Origin: Clostridiales bacterium
GTDB taxonomy: Bacteria > Bacillota > Clostridia > Lachnospirales > Lachnospiraceae
Length of the DNA stretch: 64,000 bases
NCBI GenBank assembly: GCA_021199255.1
Contig: JAJQIK010000093.1
Span: 1 to 64,000 of the forward strand
Direction: 5' to 3'
The notes beneath the pieces are model-generated. The model made no database searches. It saw nothing but the letters and a program-made list of their open reading frames with translations, and was not told the origin of the DNA. Positions 8,018-17,202 of this stretch are shown here, in pieces; position 1 is the stretch's first letter, and the number at the start of each line of letters is the position of its first letter. The position numbers were made by a program, and so were the translations under genes.

Positions 8018-8025
8018 ACATACCC

Positions 8026-8811
8026 CTATTTTTTATGCTCTTCCCCTGTTAATATGCCAATATAATTTCCCAGCCTGCCCCTCATCTTTTGAAGCGCCCT
8101 GGTATGAAGCTGGGATATCCTGGACTCGGACACCTCCAGAATGTTACTGATTTCCTTTAAGGTCAGATCCTCGTAATAGTACAGCAGGATTACCTTCCGT
8201 TCCTTTTCCGTAAGCAGCTCCAGCGATTCCGCCAGCATCTTCTTCAGCTCGTCCTTTTCTATGACCTCTTCCGGGCTGTCAAAATGGGAGCTTTTACTGC
8301 GGTTGGCCTCATTAGGCACCTCGCTTCCCTGCTCGATAAATTCATTCAAAGATACCACATTGGTAATCTTCATCTGAGACTGCCATTCCAGATACTCTTC
8401 CTCAGAGATGCCAAGGCTTACGGCAATCTCCCCGTCCTTAGCGCTTCTGCCGTATCGTGTTTCAATCTCCTTAATCGCCGCGTCAATCCTCTTCTGCTTC
8501 TGGCGGATTGTACGGGGAATCCAGTCCATTTTGCGGATCTGGTCAAGAATCGCTCCTCTGATGCGGAGGCTGGCATAGGTCTCAAACTTGACGTCCTTTA
8601 AGCAGTCAAACTTATCGATAGCGTCGATCAGCCCAAAAATACCATAGCTTACCAGATCCTCATACTCTACATTGTATCCCAGATACATGCTGAGACGGCC
8701 GGCAACCACCTTCACCAACGGGGCATACTCCAATATGATATTTTCTCTGGTTTCGGGCGATTTGGTCTTCGCATATTCGTCCCAGAGTTTCTTTCTGCCT
8801 GCTTCATCCAT
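8026..8811 (-). CDS. fliA: RNA polymerase sigma-28 factor (FliA/SigD/WhiG)
   Basis: Sigma factor of 261 aa for late flagellar and chemotaxis promoters. Region 2 holds LVKVVAGRLSMYLGYNVEYEDLVSYGIFGLIDAIDKF and RGAILDQIRKMDWIPRTIRQK, the latter typical of FliA/WhiG factors. Region 3 follows at about residues 115-165, and region 4 (VILLYYYEDLTLKEISNILEVSESRISQLHTRAL) carries the -35-binding helix-turn-helix. Length is normal. It starts nine bases after the small membrane protein, with AGGGAA upstream. As in Bacillus subtilis sigD it is placed near the end of the fla/che cluster, which delays its expression until hook-basal body genes have been read. No anti-sigma FlgM gene is in the window. Confidence 0.95.
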   Translation of the reverse strand: MDEAGRKKLWDEYAKTKSPETRENIILEYAPLVKVVAGRLSMYLGYNVEYEDLVSYGIFGLIDAIDKFDCLKDVKFETYASLRIRGAILDQIRKMDWIPRTIRQKQKRIDAAIKEIETRYGRSAKDGEIAVSLGISEEEYLEWQSQMKITNVVSLNEFIEQGSEVPNEANRSKSSHFDSPEEVIEKDELKKMLAESLELLTEKERKVILLYYYEDLTLKEISNILEVSESRISQLHTRALQKMRGRLGNYIGILTGEEHKK

Positions 8812-8819
8812 AGGGTTCC

Positions 8820-9245
8820 CTATTCATCCTTTTCCTTCACTGCCGCGCTGCGCGCCGCTTCCTTTTCAGAAAGCTCCTTTTCGATTACTTCTCCCGCCTC
8901 CAGCGTCTCTTCCTCGATCTGGCGCTCAAAGCGGTCCAGCATCGTCTTGAGGATACAGCCCGCGGCATAAAATCCTACCAAAACACATAACAGAATGATC
9001 AGCATCGTTTTCGTCTCGTAATGCAGCACTCTCATCGTAATGCTGGTAACGGCGCCGGCAAACAGCATGATAAAAGGCGGAATCAGTCTGCGTTTTCTGG
9101 CTTTTGCTTCCCTCTCTTCCGCTTCCCGCTTCTCTCTCGCCTCTCTCTGCGCCGCCGTCTCCGGCTCCGCTATCTCTGTTTGGTTCTCTTCGCCGGATAT
9201 TTCCCCGGTATTTTCTTCCATCGTGGTTGTCTCATCAATCGCCAA
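8820..9245 (-). CDS. Small two-helix membrane protein of unknown function
   Basis: Protein of 141 aa, not recognised. An acidic N-terminus leads into a basic/acidic helix (REAREKREAEEREAKARKRR), then two membrane helices (IPPFIMLFAGAVTSITMRVL and TMLIILLCVLVGFYAAGCIL), then a charged coiled-coil tail. It is probably an inner-membrane protein with both ends inside. The likely start is TTG at 9245: a GAGGGTGG motif stands about eight bases upstream, whereas the next ATG (9221) has no ribosome binding site. It lies between cheD and fliA with gaps of 27 and 8 bases and is part of the operon. Confidence 0.6.
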   Translation of the reverse strand: MAIDETTTMEENTGEISGEENQTEIAEPETAAQREAREKREAEEREAKARKRRLIPPFIMLFAGAVTSITMRVLHYETKTMLIILLCVLVGFYAAGCILKTMLDRFERQIEEETLEAGEVIEKELSEKEAARSAAVKEKDE

Positions 9246-9272
9246 TGTATTTCCACCCTCACCTTACCGCGG

Positions 9273-9758
9273 TCAGATCTGATATTCCTGCTTTCCTACC
9301 GCGCGTATCACGAAATCCCCCGTCTCCGGATAAAAAATAACTGTCCTTCCGTAATTCTTGCCCGTATCCTCCGCCAAAATCGGAATCTTGAGCTGCGCCA
9401 GCTTTTTCTTCGTCGCCTCCACATTCCGTTCGCCCACGCGAACCATTTCATTTTTACTCTGAAACGCGAACATCTGCGCGCCTCCCGCGATCTTGGCCAC
9501 CAGACGGTTCCTGGCCGCGCCCTTCGCCACGACCTGCCTGACCAGCTCATCAATTCCGGTATCCGCAAATTTGGGGATATTGGTATTGTTACGGATCGAC
9601 GTGCTGTCCGGAAGCATAATATGCGCCAATCCGCCAATCTTCGTAACAGGGTCGCGGAGCGCAATTCCCACACAGGAACCCAGCCCTAATGTTGTAATAC
9701 TATCGGGACTGACACATACATTCAAATCGGCCATACCGACCTTTATCATATTGCCCAT
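9273..9758 (-). CDS. cheD: Chemoreceptor glutamine deamidase CheD
   Basis: CheD deamidates specific glutamines on chemoreceptors and, in Firmicutes, binds CheC and stimulates its CheY-P phosphatase activity. The 161-aa protein shows the catalytic cysteine C29 in GLGSCVG and the histidine H46 in LAHIMLP, both at the expected spacing. AGGAGA stands ten bases before the ATG. It follows cheC by 39 bases; the cheC-cheD pair is typical of the Bacillus-type three-part adaptation system. No substrate receptor is encoded nearby. Confidence 0.94.
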   Translation of the reverse strand: MGNMIKVGMADLNVCVSPDSITTLGLGSCVGIALRDPVTKIGGLAHIMLPDSTSIRNNTNIPKFADTGIDELVRQVVAKGAARNRLVAKIAGGAQMFAFQSKNEMVRVGERNVEATKKKLAQLKIPILAEDTGKNYGRTVIFYPETGDFVIRAVGKQEYQI

Positions 9759-9797
9759 ACTATTATCGTCTCCTGTTTACACTCGTCAGTATAGCGC

Positions 9798-10412
9798 TCA
9801 GCCAAGCCCCAGCGCTGATAATATTCTGCCATATGAATCCAGGTCCGGGATGAGAATAAAATATCCGTCCAGAACCATCTCATCAAAAAACTGCGTCTGA
9901 ATCAATAATATTTTATCGCCAAGGGCTCCGAACTGGATGGCGGGCACGCTTAAAATAGCCCCCGCCATATCTACACATAAATCAGGCACGGAAGGATAAA
10001 TGACCAGATTAGTCAATCCAGACAGGGAATTTAAATACGCTCCCGTGATAATATTTCCCACTTCCTTTAAGGCGGAAAATTCCATTTCGGAAAATTCCGC
10101 GTTCTCCGATTCCATACCCATCAATTTACCTACAAGATGCTTTGCGGCCTGTTTCTCCAGAAGGAACATAATGCTTCCCGTAATATCCCCCTCGATGCCG
10201 AGATAGATACCCGCCATAATCACTTCCTCTCCGCCCATCAGTTCGCCCAGCTCTTTAAATTCCAGCAATTTAACCTGAGGAACCGACATATCCACCTTGC
10301 ACTGCATCATCTGCGCCAATGCTGTGGTAGCGTTACCGGCGCCAATATTTCCCAACTCTTTCAGAACGTCAAAATACTCCGCCGACATTTCTTCTAAGGT
10401 AATCTCGCCCAC
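9798..10412 (-). CDS. cheC: CheY-P phosphatase CheC
   Basis: CheC of 204 aa removes phosphate from CheY-P and, bound to CheD, links signal level to receptor adaptation. Both phosphatase motifs are present: D15-x3-E19-x2-N22 (DVLKELGN) and S113-x3-E117-x2-N120 (SALKEVGN), each followed by a GAG/TGA turn. The start is GTG at 10412 with GGAGG seven bases upstream. It begins 11 bases after the cheW stop. Confidence 0.94.
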   Translation of the reverse strand: MGEITLEEMSAEYFDVLKELGNIGAGNATTALAQMMQCKVDMSVPQVKLLEFKELGELMGGEEVIMAGIYLGIEGDITGSIMFLLEKQAAKHLVGKLMGMESENAEFSEMEFSALKEVGNIITGAYLNSLSGLTNLVIYPSVPDLCVDMAGAILSVPAIQFGALGDKILLIQTQFFDEMVLDGYFILIPDLDSYGRILSALGLG

Positions 10413-10423
10413 TACAGATCCTC

Positions 10424-10876
10424 CTAAACATTCTCAAGAACAACCGCATTCAAATCCAGCAAAGAGATCAGGCTGCCGTCGCATTTGCCGATTCCGCATA
10501 AAAAGTTTTTCCTGTCATCTTTGGAATCATAGGCGATCTTCTCAATCTGGTCGTTTTCCAGCGTAACGACCTCTTTGACCTCGTCCACGATCACGCCGAT
10601 GGTTCCCTGCTGCTCCAGCTTCAAGATAATGATTCGGCTGGATTTGCTTTCCACATCCGGCTCCAGCCCCATCTTAATGCGGATACTCATGACCGGAATG
10701 ACTTCCCCGCGAAGATTGATGACGCCCTTCAGATAGGCGTCTACCTTCGGCACTCTGGTAATATGCTGCATTCTAACAATATTGTCGATGTATTTAATAT
10801 CGATACCGTACTGCTCGTCTCCCAGTCTGATGACAATAAACTGTGTGGTTTCGCCGACTACTTTTAATTCTTCCAT
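10424..10876 (-). CDS. cheW: Chemotaxis coupling protein CheW
   Basis: CheW of 150 aa joins the histidine kinase CheA to chemoreceptors in the polar signalling array. It consists of a single CheW domain with the double SH3-like fold; visible landmarks are QFIVIRLGDEQYGIDI, a VPKV turn, and the conserved VINLRGEVIPVMSIR segment that contacts receptors and CheA. The gene lies directly downstream of cheA with a 20-base gap and has GGGAGGAA before the ATG. No unusual features. Confidence 0.95.
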   Translation of the reverse strand: MEELKVVGETTQFIVIRLGDEQYGIDIKYIDNIVRMQHITRVPKVDAYLKGVINLRGEVIPVMSIRIKMGLEPDVESKSSRIIILKLEQQGTIGVIVDEVKEVVTLENDQIEKIAYDSKDDRKNFLCGIGKCDGSLISLLDLNAVVLENV

Positions 10877-10896
10877 ATCGCTGTTCCTCCCTCTGA

Positions 10897-12987
10897 CTAA
10901 ATAAGTGCGTTGGCGTCCAGAATCAATGCCACTTCGCCGTCGCCAAGGACAGTTGCGCCGCTGATAATCTTACACTTGCTGATATATTTACCCAGTGACT
11001 TAATAACGATCTCCTGCTGTCCGATCAGTTCGTCTACCACCAGACCCGCATACTTATCGCCTTTCTTCACGATCACGACGACCAAATTATCCTCCGGGTT
11101 TTTCTTACTCTCAATATCTAGGATTTCGCTGAGGCGAATCAAAGGAATCACCAGGTCTCTTAACTGGATCACCTCTTTTGCCTGCACCAGCTTCACGTCC
11201 GCAGGGGAAATATCCTCAATGGTCTGGATAGAGCCAAGGGAAATCGCATACTTCTCATTGCCGATATCCACCATAAGAGCCTGGATAATCGCCAGCGTCA
11301 GCGGCAGCCTGATAATCCATGCGCTGCCCTCGCCGAGCTTGGACTTCACCTCTACCTCGCCGCTTAAGGACTCAATCATGGATTTGACCACATCAAGGCC
11401 CACGCCTCTTCCTGATACGTCGGTAACCGTCTTAGCCGTAGAGAAGCCCGCGTTAAACAGGAGATTGATAACCTCCTTCTCGCTCATGTTCTCGCCCTGC
11501 TCAGGCGTAACGACGCCGCGCTCGATGGCTTTTCTTCTGACAGCCTCCGTATCGATACCGTTACCGTCGTCCCTTACCTCGATCACAACGTTATTGCCGT
11601 CCTGATATGCGTCCAGAAAGATCGATCCTACCTCCGGCTTTCCTCTTTCCTTACGGACCTCCGCGGATTCCAGGCCGTGATCTGCGGAATTTCGGATCAA
11701 ATGCATCAGCGGATCGCCGATCTGGTCTACTACGGTACGGTCTAACTCTGTTTCCTCGCCCGTCATGTACAGCTCCATCTTCTTGCCCAGCTTCTTCTGC
11801 AAGTCGCGAACCATACGGGGGAATTGCTTCAGGGTACTCTCGATAGGTACCATTCGTACCTTCATCACCGATTCATGGAGGGACGTGGTAACGCTCTCCA
11901 GATACTCAATCTGCTCGTTTACCGCCGGGCTGGAGGTACCGGACACGGTAGACGCCGATACCAGTGAATTTTTAGCGATAATCAGCTCGCTCACCAGATT
12001 CATCAGGGTATCCAGCTTTTCAATATCCACCCTGACGGTTCGGTTTACCACCGGTTTGTTGGCCGCAGGCTTCTTAGCGGCAACGGCAGCGCCTGCCGTC
12101 GGCGCCGTGCTGGCTGCGGGCGCCGCGGGAGTATCCTTTCTCTCTTCCGTCTCCACCGTCTCCTGTATCCCGGCTGCAGCAGCCACGTCCATCTCGTCTC
12201 CCAAAACCTCTTCTATCTCAGACACCCCTTTGGCGGCGGCAATCGCCTGCTCTAAGGTTCCGTCTGAGATTACAACCAGGCTGAAATCCAAATCAAATTT
12301 TTCATCTTCAATATCCTGCGCGGAGGGATCGGAAACGATAATCTCACCGATCTCTTCAATCGCTTTAAATACCAGGAAAGCCCTTGCCGCTTTCAGAATA
12401 CAGGACTCCTGTACCTTTACCGTCAGGCCATAGGCTTTCTTGCCCTGTCTGACAGCTTCCCTCAGGACGTTCTGCACGCTCTCGTTCAAGTGAATCGCAA
12501 GCCACTTCCTGCCTGCGCCGCCCTCCTGGCCTGCTGGAGCCGCGTCGGCCTGCGCCGCCTCCTGGGCGGCCGGTTGCGTCTCCGCCGCCGAACCGTCGTC
12601 CTCCTGCCCGTTCATGATCGCGTTTAACTGCTTAATCAGGGGCTCGTTATCGTTGGTACCCTCGTCGGAGCTTTCCCGGATATTGGTGTTATACTCCTCC
12701 AAAGCGTCCAGGCACTGGAACAGCACGTCGATCATACCGGCATTTACCTTAATATTGCCGTTGCGCACCTCGGAAAACACATTTTCCATATCATGGGTCA
12801 GATTCTGCATACGCTTATAGCCCATGGTGCCCGCCATACCCTTTAAGGAATGTGCCGCACGGAAAATCTCGTTAATCGTATCCATGTTCTCCGGATCCCG
12901 CTCCAGAGAAAGGATCTGCGTATTCAGGCTCTGCAAATGTTCATTGGTTTCATCAAGGAAAATTTCAAGATACTGACTTACATCCAT
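10897..12987 (-). CDS. cheA: Chemotaxis histidine kinase CheA
   Basis: CheA of 696 aa phosphorylates CheY and CheB according to receptor state. Domains in order: P1 Hpt with the phosphorylated H46 in FRAAHSLKGMAG; P2 (about 170-270), the CheY/CheB docking domain; an Ala/Pro-rich linker (about 280-315); P3 dimerisation (RVDIEKLDTLMNLVSELI); P4 ATPase with the N-box HLIRNSADHGLE and glycine boxes DDGNGID and GRGVGLDVV; and the P5 CheW-like regulatory domain. All kinase boxes look intact. It starts two bases after the cheB stop, which suggests translational coupling, with GGGGG as binding site. Confidence 0.96.
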   Translation of the reverse strand: MDVSQYLEIFLDETNEHLQSLNTQILSLERDPENMDTINEIFRAAHSLKGMAGTMGYKRMQNLTHDMENVFSEVRNGNIKVNAGMIDVLFQCLDALEEYNTNIRESSDEGTNDNEPLIKQLNAIMNGQEDDGSAAETQPAAQEAAQADAAPAGQEGGAGRKWLAIHLNESVQNVLREAVRQGKKAYGLTVKVQESCILKAARAFLVFKAIEEIGEIIVSDPSAQDIEDEKFDLDFSLVVISDGTLEQAIAAAKGVSEIEEVLGDEMDVAAAAGIQETVETEERKDTPAAPAASTAPTAGAAVAAKKPAANKPVVNRTVRVDIEKLDTLMNLVSELIIAKNSLVSASTVSGTSSPAVNEQIEYLESVTTSLHESVMKVRMVPIESTLKQFPRMVRDLQKKLGKKMELYMTGEETELDRTVVDQIGDPLMHLIRNSADHGLESAEVRKERGKPEVGSIFLDAYQDGNNVVIEVRDDGNGIDTEAVRRKAIERGVVTPEQGENMSEKEVINLLFNAGFSTAKTVTDVSGRGVGLDVVKSMIESLSGEVEVKSKLGEGSAWIIRLPLTLAIIQALMVDIGNEKYAISLGSIQTIEDISPADVKLVQAKEVIQLRDLVIPLIRLSEILDIESKKNPEDNLVVVIVKKGDKYAGLVVDELIGQQEIVIKSLGKYISKCKIISGATVLGDGEVALILDANALI

Positions 12988-12988
12988 A

Positions 12989-14062
12989 TTATTTTACCCC
13001 CACGTTCATTATAATTTCCTGTGCAATCTGCTCCAACGGCACGATCTGGTCTGACAGCCCGGCGTTGACAACGCTCTTGGGCATACCGTAAACAGCGCAC
13101 GTACCCGCCTCCTGAGCAATTACATGGATTTTTTTCTTTTCTTTCAAGTTCTGGATTCCCTGCGTGCCGTCGGCTCCCATTCCCGTCATGACAACGCACA
13201 CGATCTGGTCATATCTGCTGTCGCGAAGGGATTCGTACATATAATTGGCACAGGGCTTTACGCCCTCCCTGGAAGGCTCGTCCGTATAGTGGATACTGTA
13301 CCTGCTGGCCATCGTCAGGATATTCAGGTGCTTGCCTCCCATAGCGATATATACGGTTCCCGCTTCCAGCACGTCGCCCTCCGCCGCCTCCTTGACATGA
13401 ACCTCGCTCAGGGAATCCAGCCGTTCCGCCAGGGAAGCCGTAAAGCCCGCCGGCATATGCTGTACTACTACAACGGGCGCTTTCAGATTCCTGGGAAGTC
13501 TGGGGATCACCGCCTGCAGCGCTTTCGGCCCGCCTGTGGAACTGGCAAGCGCCACAATCTTGTTGCCGCTTACGGCGGAAGCGTGTCTGCCGACCAATTC
13601 TACCATCTTCCTGGAAGTCCTCAGTTCCTCCATGGTAAAGGTCTTGCCTATGGTGGGCGTCTTGGAATCCGCCACGACTGCCAGAATCCGGAGCATTTTA
13701 TCCTTAAATTCACCGTTCCTGCAGTCCATCGCGTTGTTGGGCTTATGGATAAAATCAAGGGCTCCCAGCTCCAACGCGTCCAGAGTAGTCTTGGCTCCTT
13801 CCTTGGTATCGGTGCTCGCCATCATGATCCTTGCCGAAATCTTGCGTTTCTGCAATTCCTTGAGCAATTCCAGGCCATTCATCTGAGGCATATTGACATC
13901 CAGCACAACCGCGTCGTATGTCTTTCTGCTGAGCAAATCCAACGCTTCCAGTCCGTTGACCGCACGATCCTGAACTTGAAACCTCTCGTCACTGTTGATT
14001 ATATCACAGAGTACCCTTCTCATAAGTGCAGAGTCGTCAACAAGTAATATATTTTTTTTCAT
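12989..14062 (-). CDS. cheB: Chemotaxis response regulator methylesterase CheB
   Basis: CheB of 357 aa demethylates receptor glutamates when phosphorylated. The receiver domain has the acidic pair D9/D10 and the phospho-acceptor D55 (VVLDVNMP). The C-terminal esterase domain has the catalytic triad S175 (ASSTGGP), H202 (VQHMPAGF) and D298 (GMGADG). The partner methyltransferase CheR is not found in this window and must be encoded elsewhere if methylation is used. The gene leads the cheB-cheA-cheW-cheC-cheD block, directly after the PilZ gene. Confidence 0.95.
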   Translation of the reverse strand: MKKNILLVDDSALMRRVLCDIINSDERFQVQDRAVNGLEALDLLSRKTYDAVVLDVNMPQMNGLELLKELQKRKISARIMMASTDTKEGAKTTLDALELGALDFIHKPNNAMDCRNGEFKDKMLRILAVVADSKTPTIGKTFTMEELRTSRKMVELVGRHASAVSGNKIVALASSTGGPKALQAVIPRLPRNLKAPVVVVQHMPAGFTASLAERLDSLSEVHVKEAAEGDVLEAGTVYIAMGGKHLNILTMASRYSIHYTDEPSREGVKPCANYMYESLRDSRYDQIVCVVMTGMGADGTQGIQNLKEKKKIHVIAQEAGTCAVYGMPKSVVNAGLSDQIVPLEQIAQEIIMNVGVK

Positions 14063-14097
14063 CCTTCTAATCCTCCATGTCAGAGCAATTTACACTG

Positions 14098-14841
14098 TCA
14101 TTCCAATTCTTTTTTATTCTTAAGGGTCTTGCGCTCTTCATCAAAGATGTACTTTATGATTTCCTCCCTTTCCTCCGAATCCATATTCACATACTGGACA
14201 CGATGCTCATACACCCCCTTGCGGTTTTCCAATTCCTTTACGGCAAGTACCCTGCCTGCCAGATTATACTCCTTTACCTGGCCGTTGATCGTCAGACAGT
14301 ATTTACACAAAATCATACTCTGTACTTCATAAGCGTAATTGGCCACAAATCTCAGGCCGCCGCCGCTGATATCCGCTATAATACTGCTTTTCAGGGGCAG
14401 CTCAGGAATCAGCTTATCCACCTGGTTGTGATCCGTGAAGGAAATTTCCTCCTCCTGCAGCTGTCTGGAATTCATCTCCAGGGCACAGCTAAACCTGTAA
14501 TACTCCCTGCGCTGATATTTCCGCAGGTTGCTGATCAAATCCAGTACCAAAACATAAATACTGTTATTCTTATATCTGTCAACCACTCTGGCATAACACT
14601 GATACAAGCCGCTGTCGCCGTAAAAGTACAGATCATATTCGCCGTCCACAGGCAGCAGAATGAGTTTGGACTTCTCTATTGGCATGGCAATTTCTATCCT
14701 GTCATCAGAGAGAACATCCAGCACCTGGCTCTGATGGGTTCTGCGTGATACCCCAATCTCCGGATCAGCCAGGGAATGGTCGATCGCCTGCAGATCAACC
14801 CGGCAGCCCGGTACCACATATTTTGATATAAGGTTTGCCAT
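14098..14841 (-). CDS. Flagellar PilZ-domain protein (YcgR/YpfA-like)
   Basis: Cyclic di-GMP receptor of 247 aa that, in relatives, slows the motor when the second messenger is high. The N-terminal YcgR-type domain covers about residues 1-100. The PilZ domain follows with the binding motif R111-R112-x3-R116 (RREYYR) and D157-x-S159-G-G-G (DISGGG), so nucleotide binding should be intact. GAGGAGG stands before the ATG. It lies inside the fla/che cluster, between flhG and cheB, which ties cyclic di-GMP to motor control here. A 188-bp inverted-repeat element occupies the leader region upstream. Confidence 0.88.
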   Translation of the reverse strand: MANLISKYVVPGCRVDLQAIDHSLADPEIGVSRRTHQSQVLDVLSDDRIEIAMPIEKSKLILLPVDGEYDLYFYGDSGLYQCYARVVDRYKNNSIYVLVLDLISNLRKYQRREYYRFSCALEMNSRQLQEEEISFTDHNQVDKLIPELPLKSSIIADISGGGLRFVANYAYEVQSMILCKYCLTINGQVKEYNLAGRVLAVKELENRKGVYEHRVQYVNMDSEEREEIIKYIFDEERKTLKNKKELE

Positions 14842-14880
14842 CTCTTCCTCCTCTTTATAGTAATCGGCTAATATAGGCGT

Positions 14881-15068
14881 TTGCGAAACCCACTCATAAT
14901 GCTATATTCATTGTACAAATTGCATAAACACAAACAAGCTCTTTGAAGACGTCGGCACTTGGCGAGGTATTTTCGAGCCTGGTAACGTTACGTCGGAAAC
15001 GGAGTGCAAGCGTGACTGTGTTGGTGATACAATTTGTGCAATTTCACAGCCTATCATAAGTTTCGCAA
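14881..15068. repeat. 188-bp imperfect inverted-repeat element between flhG and the PilZ gene
   Basis: The ends are perfect inverted nonamers, TTGCGAAAC (14881-14889) and GTTTCGCAA (15060-15068). Further inside, ATTGTACAAATTGCAT (14910-14925) pairs with ATACAATTTGTGCAAT (15027-15042) with two mismatches. The core has its own structure: GCACT/AGTGC arms near 14955 and 15003, an ACGTCGG direct repeat and the palindrome GTAACGTTAC. It has no coding potential. It resembles a MITE-like dispersed element or a large structured RNA segment of the operon transcript; copy number cannot be judged here. Confidence 0.6.
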
Positions 15069-15105
15069 TTACCTGAATCAGTTAATATTCTTTAATCATT
15101 AATAA

Positions 15106-15130
15106 CACATCATCGCTTCGCGATGATGTG
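15106..15130 (-). other. Perfect 11-bp hairpin across the flhG stop codon
   Basis: CACATCATCGC and GCGATGATGTG (15106-15116 and 15120-15130) are perfect inverted arms around a 3-base loop. The flhG stop codon (15112-15110) lies within the distal arm. No T run follows on the minus strand, so it looks like an RNA stability or processing element rather than a full terminator. Confidence 0.55.
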
Positions 15131-15985
15131 GGAAAAAAACGCCGCCATACCACGTTTTGTTAAATTCTTATTTAATTCTTTGTTCATCAGCTTCGCAGCC
15201 ATGACCTCATAAGCCACCGCCGATTTCGCCCTGGGATTATCCAAAGAAACCGGGGTCTGCTGCATAACCGCCCTTGCAAGCTGGGCGTCCTGGGGAATCA
15301 TTCCCAGATAGCTGATGGGGACTTGCAGATAACGGTTTACCACCGCTTCCAGCTTAGCGTATAAGGCTTCCGCCTCCGCCTCGCCGGACACCTTATTGGC
15401 AATCACCTTAATCTGTGAATCCACGCTGGAATAGCGGGGGTGCCTGCCCAACGCCTTGAGCAGGGAATAGGAATCCGTGATGGAAGTAGGCTCCGGCGTA
15501 GTCACCAGCAGAATTTCCCCGCTGGCCACCAGAAATTCCAGCACTGCGTCCGATATCCCCGCGCCGGTATCCACAATAATGGTATCCGCCATTTCGTCCA
15601 GCTCCGTCAGATTCCGGATAATATAGCTCAGATAATCCTTACTCAGATTCGACATTCCGGCAATCCCGGAGCCGCCGGATATAAAACCGACCTCCATGGG
15701 GCCCCATGTAATAATATCCTTGATATTCTTGCCCTGATAAATTAAATCACATAAGTTATGTTTAGGCACCGCACCAAACATAATCTCAATATTCGCCAAT
15801 CCGAAATCGGCGTCCAGAATAATCACTCTCTGACCCATTTTACGGAACTGTATCGCCAGATTAATCGCCGTGTTAGACTTGCCCACGCCGCCTTTCCCGC
15901 TGGTAACGGTGATGACTCTCGCCAGGGGGCGCTGCGGGCGGCTGCCCGCTTTTATGATATTTCTTAATTGTTCAGCCTGATCCAT
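15110..15985 (-). CDS. flhG: Flagellar number regulator FlhG (MinD/ParA-type ATPase)
   Basis: ATPase of 291 aa (also called FleN or YlxH) that with FlhF sets flagellar number and position. The deviant Walker A motif KGGVGKS is at residues 31-37, with the signature lysine of the MinD/ParA class. DADFGLANI (Walker A') and TIIVDTGAGISD (Walker B) follow. The N-terminus has the Q-rich DQAEQLRNI segment that stimulates FlhF GTPase in relatives. GGAGG stands six bases before the ATG. It begins 11 bases after flhF. Confidence 0.94.
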   Translation of the reverse strand: MDQAEQLRNIIKAGSRPQRPLARVITVTSGKGGVGKSNTAINLAIQFRKMGQRVIILDADFGLANIEIMFGAVPKHNLCDLIYQGKNIKDIITWGPMEVGFISGGSGIAGMSNLSKDYLSYIIRNLTELDEMADTIIVDTGAGISDAVLEFLVASGEILLVTTPEPTSITDSYSLLKALGRHPRYSSVDSQIKVIANKVSGEAEAEALYAKLEAVVNRYLQVPISYLGMIPQDAQLARAVMQQTPVSLDNPRAKSAVAYEVMAAKLMNKELNKNLTKRGMAAFFSHIIAKR

Positions 15986-15996
15986 AGGCTTCCTCC

Positions 15997-17202
15997 TTAG
16001 TTTTTCCCTCCGAGCAGTCTCTTGACTGTTTTCTGCGCGTTAAAGTCTTCGATATCGTCCGGCACGTTCTGTCCGTAGGTGACGTAAGACAGGGAAGCGC
16101 CGGTATATAACCTCAGATTCAGTAAATTGCCCAGCGTGGTAGTCTCATCCAGCTTGGTAAAAATCAGCTTGTAATCCGCCATTTCCTTATACGAATCCGC
16201 TATGCTGACCAGATCGCGGTATTTAGTGGTGGCGCTTACCACCAGATAGACCTCCTTCTCCACCTTGTCGTCCACGGAATGGATAAAATTACTCATGTTA
16301 TCCTTCTGGGTTCCGTTCTGATGGGAATGTCCCGCCGTATCTACCAGAATATAATCATAGTCCCTGAAATCCTCCATTGCTTTCTCAAGCTCTTCCACGG
16401 TATAGATGACGCGGAAGGGTACCTCCAGAATGTTGGCGTAGGTGCGAAGCTGCTCCGCCGCCGCAATCCGATAAGTATCCGCAGTCAACAGCGCTACCTT
16501 TTTCTTTTCATCTACCTTGAACTTGGACGCGATCTTGGCGATGGTGGTCGTCTTACCCACGCCGGTAGGCCCGATAAAAAATACCATCTTGATGCCGTTT
16601 GACGCCGACGTAATGCCGTTTGGCTTACCAAACCGGAGAATCATCTTCTGATAAATATTCGCCAGCGCGTAATCAAAGGGCAGATTAGGCTTATTAATCT
16701 GTTCTATCTCGTTGATAATTTCATTGGCGTAGGGTTCTTCTACTTCATTTTCCAGCATGGTATGATGAAGCAGCTTCATGAATTTCTCTGTTTCGGTTTC
16801 TTCCTTCTGTTCCTCCGGCTCCTTATTGTCCTTCTCTTCCTCCGGCTTCTGCAGCTGCTGCTCCAACAGCGACTGTAAGCTGTCCAGCTTCTCCTCAATG
16901 GCGCTGTTTTCCTTTCTGGCAGAAGACTCCTCTTCCCCGGCAGGCGCGCTCTTTGCAAGAGCGGCTTCCCGGTTCTGGCTGGAAGCGATCACACTGTTGA
17001 TAGCGGATACCGCCGCCGTATATTTCTCGCTCTCCTCCTCCAGCGCAACCGTTACCTCTACCATAGGGGACTTTAAGAACGACAGGAAGCCCTTCGGCTT
17101 TACGTTCTTGACGTTCATAACGACTACGCCCTCTCCCAGTTCCTTTTGAGCCGCCTGAACCGCCTCTTTTTCAGTTTTCGCAGTAAATTTCTTAATAATC
17201 AT
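15997..17202 (-). CDS. flhF: Flagellar biosynthesis SRP-type GTPase FlhF
   Basis: GTPase of 401 aa related to Ffh and FtsY that marks the site of flagellar assembly. An N-terminal basic domain (IIKKFTAKTEKEAVQ) and an acidic, Glu-rich B region (about 85-140) precede the NG domain. The G1 loop GPTGVGKT is at residues 211-218, ADTYRIAAAEQL at about 241-252, DTAGHSHQ at about 288 and TKLDE near 352. Start ATG overlaps the flhA stop by one base (TAATG), which indicates coupling. Confidence 0.95.
   Translation of the reverse strand: MIIKKFTAKTEKEAVQAAQKELGEGVVVMNVKNVKPKGFLSFLKSPMVEVTVALEEESEKYTAAVSAINSVIASSQNREAALAKSAPAGEEESSARKENSAIEEKLDSLQSLLEQQLQKPEEEKDNKEPEEQKEETETEKFMKLLHHTMLENEVEEPYANEIINEIEQINKPNLPFDYALANIYQKMILRFGKPNGITSASNGIKMVFFIGPTGVGKTTTIAKIASKFKVDEKKKVALLTADTYRIAAAEQLRTYANILEVPFRVIYTVEELEKAMEDFRDYDYILVDTAGHSHQNGTQKDNMSNFIHSVDDKVEKEVYLVVSATTKYRDLVSIADSYKEMADYKLIFTKLDETTTLGNLLNLRLYTGASLSYVTYGQNVPDDIEDFNAQKTVKRLLGGKN

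Noticed and set aside
14881-15068. Cyclic di-GMP riboswitch upstream of the PilZ gene
   Set aside because: The neighbour made this attractive, but neither the GEMM-I nor the class II core sequence could be found. The element is better described as an inverted repeat.
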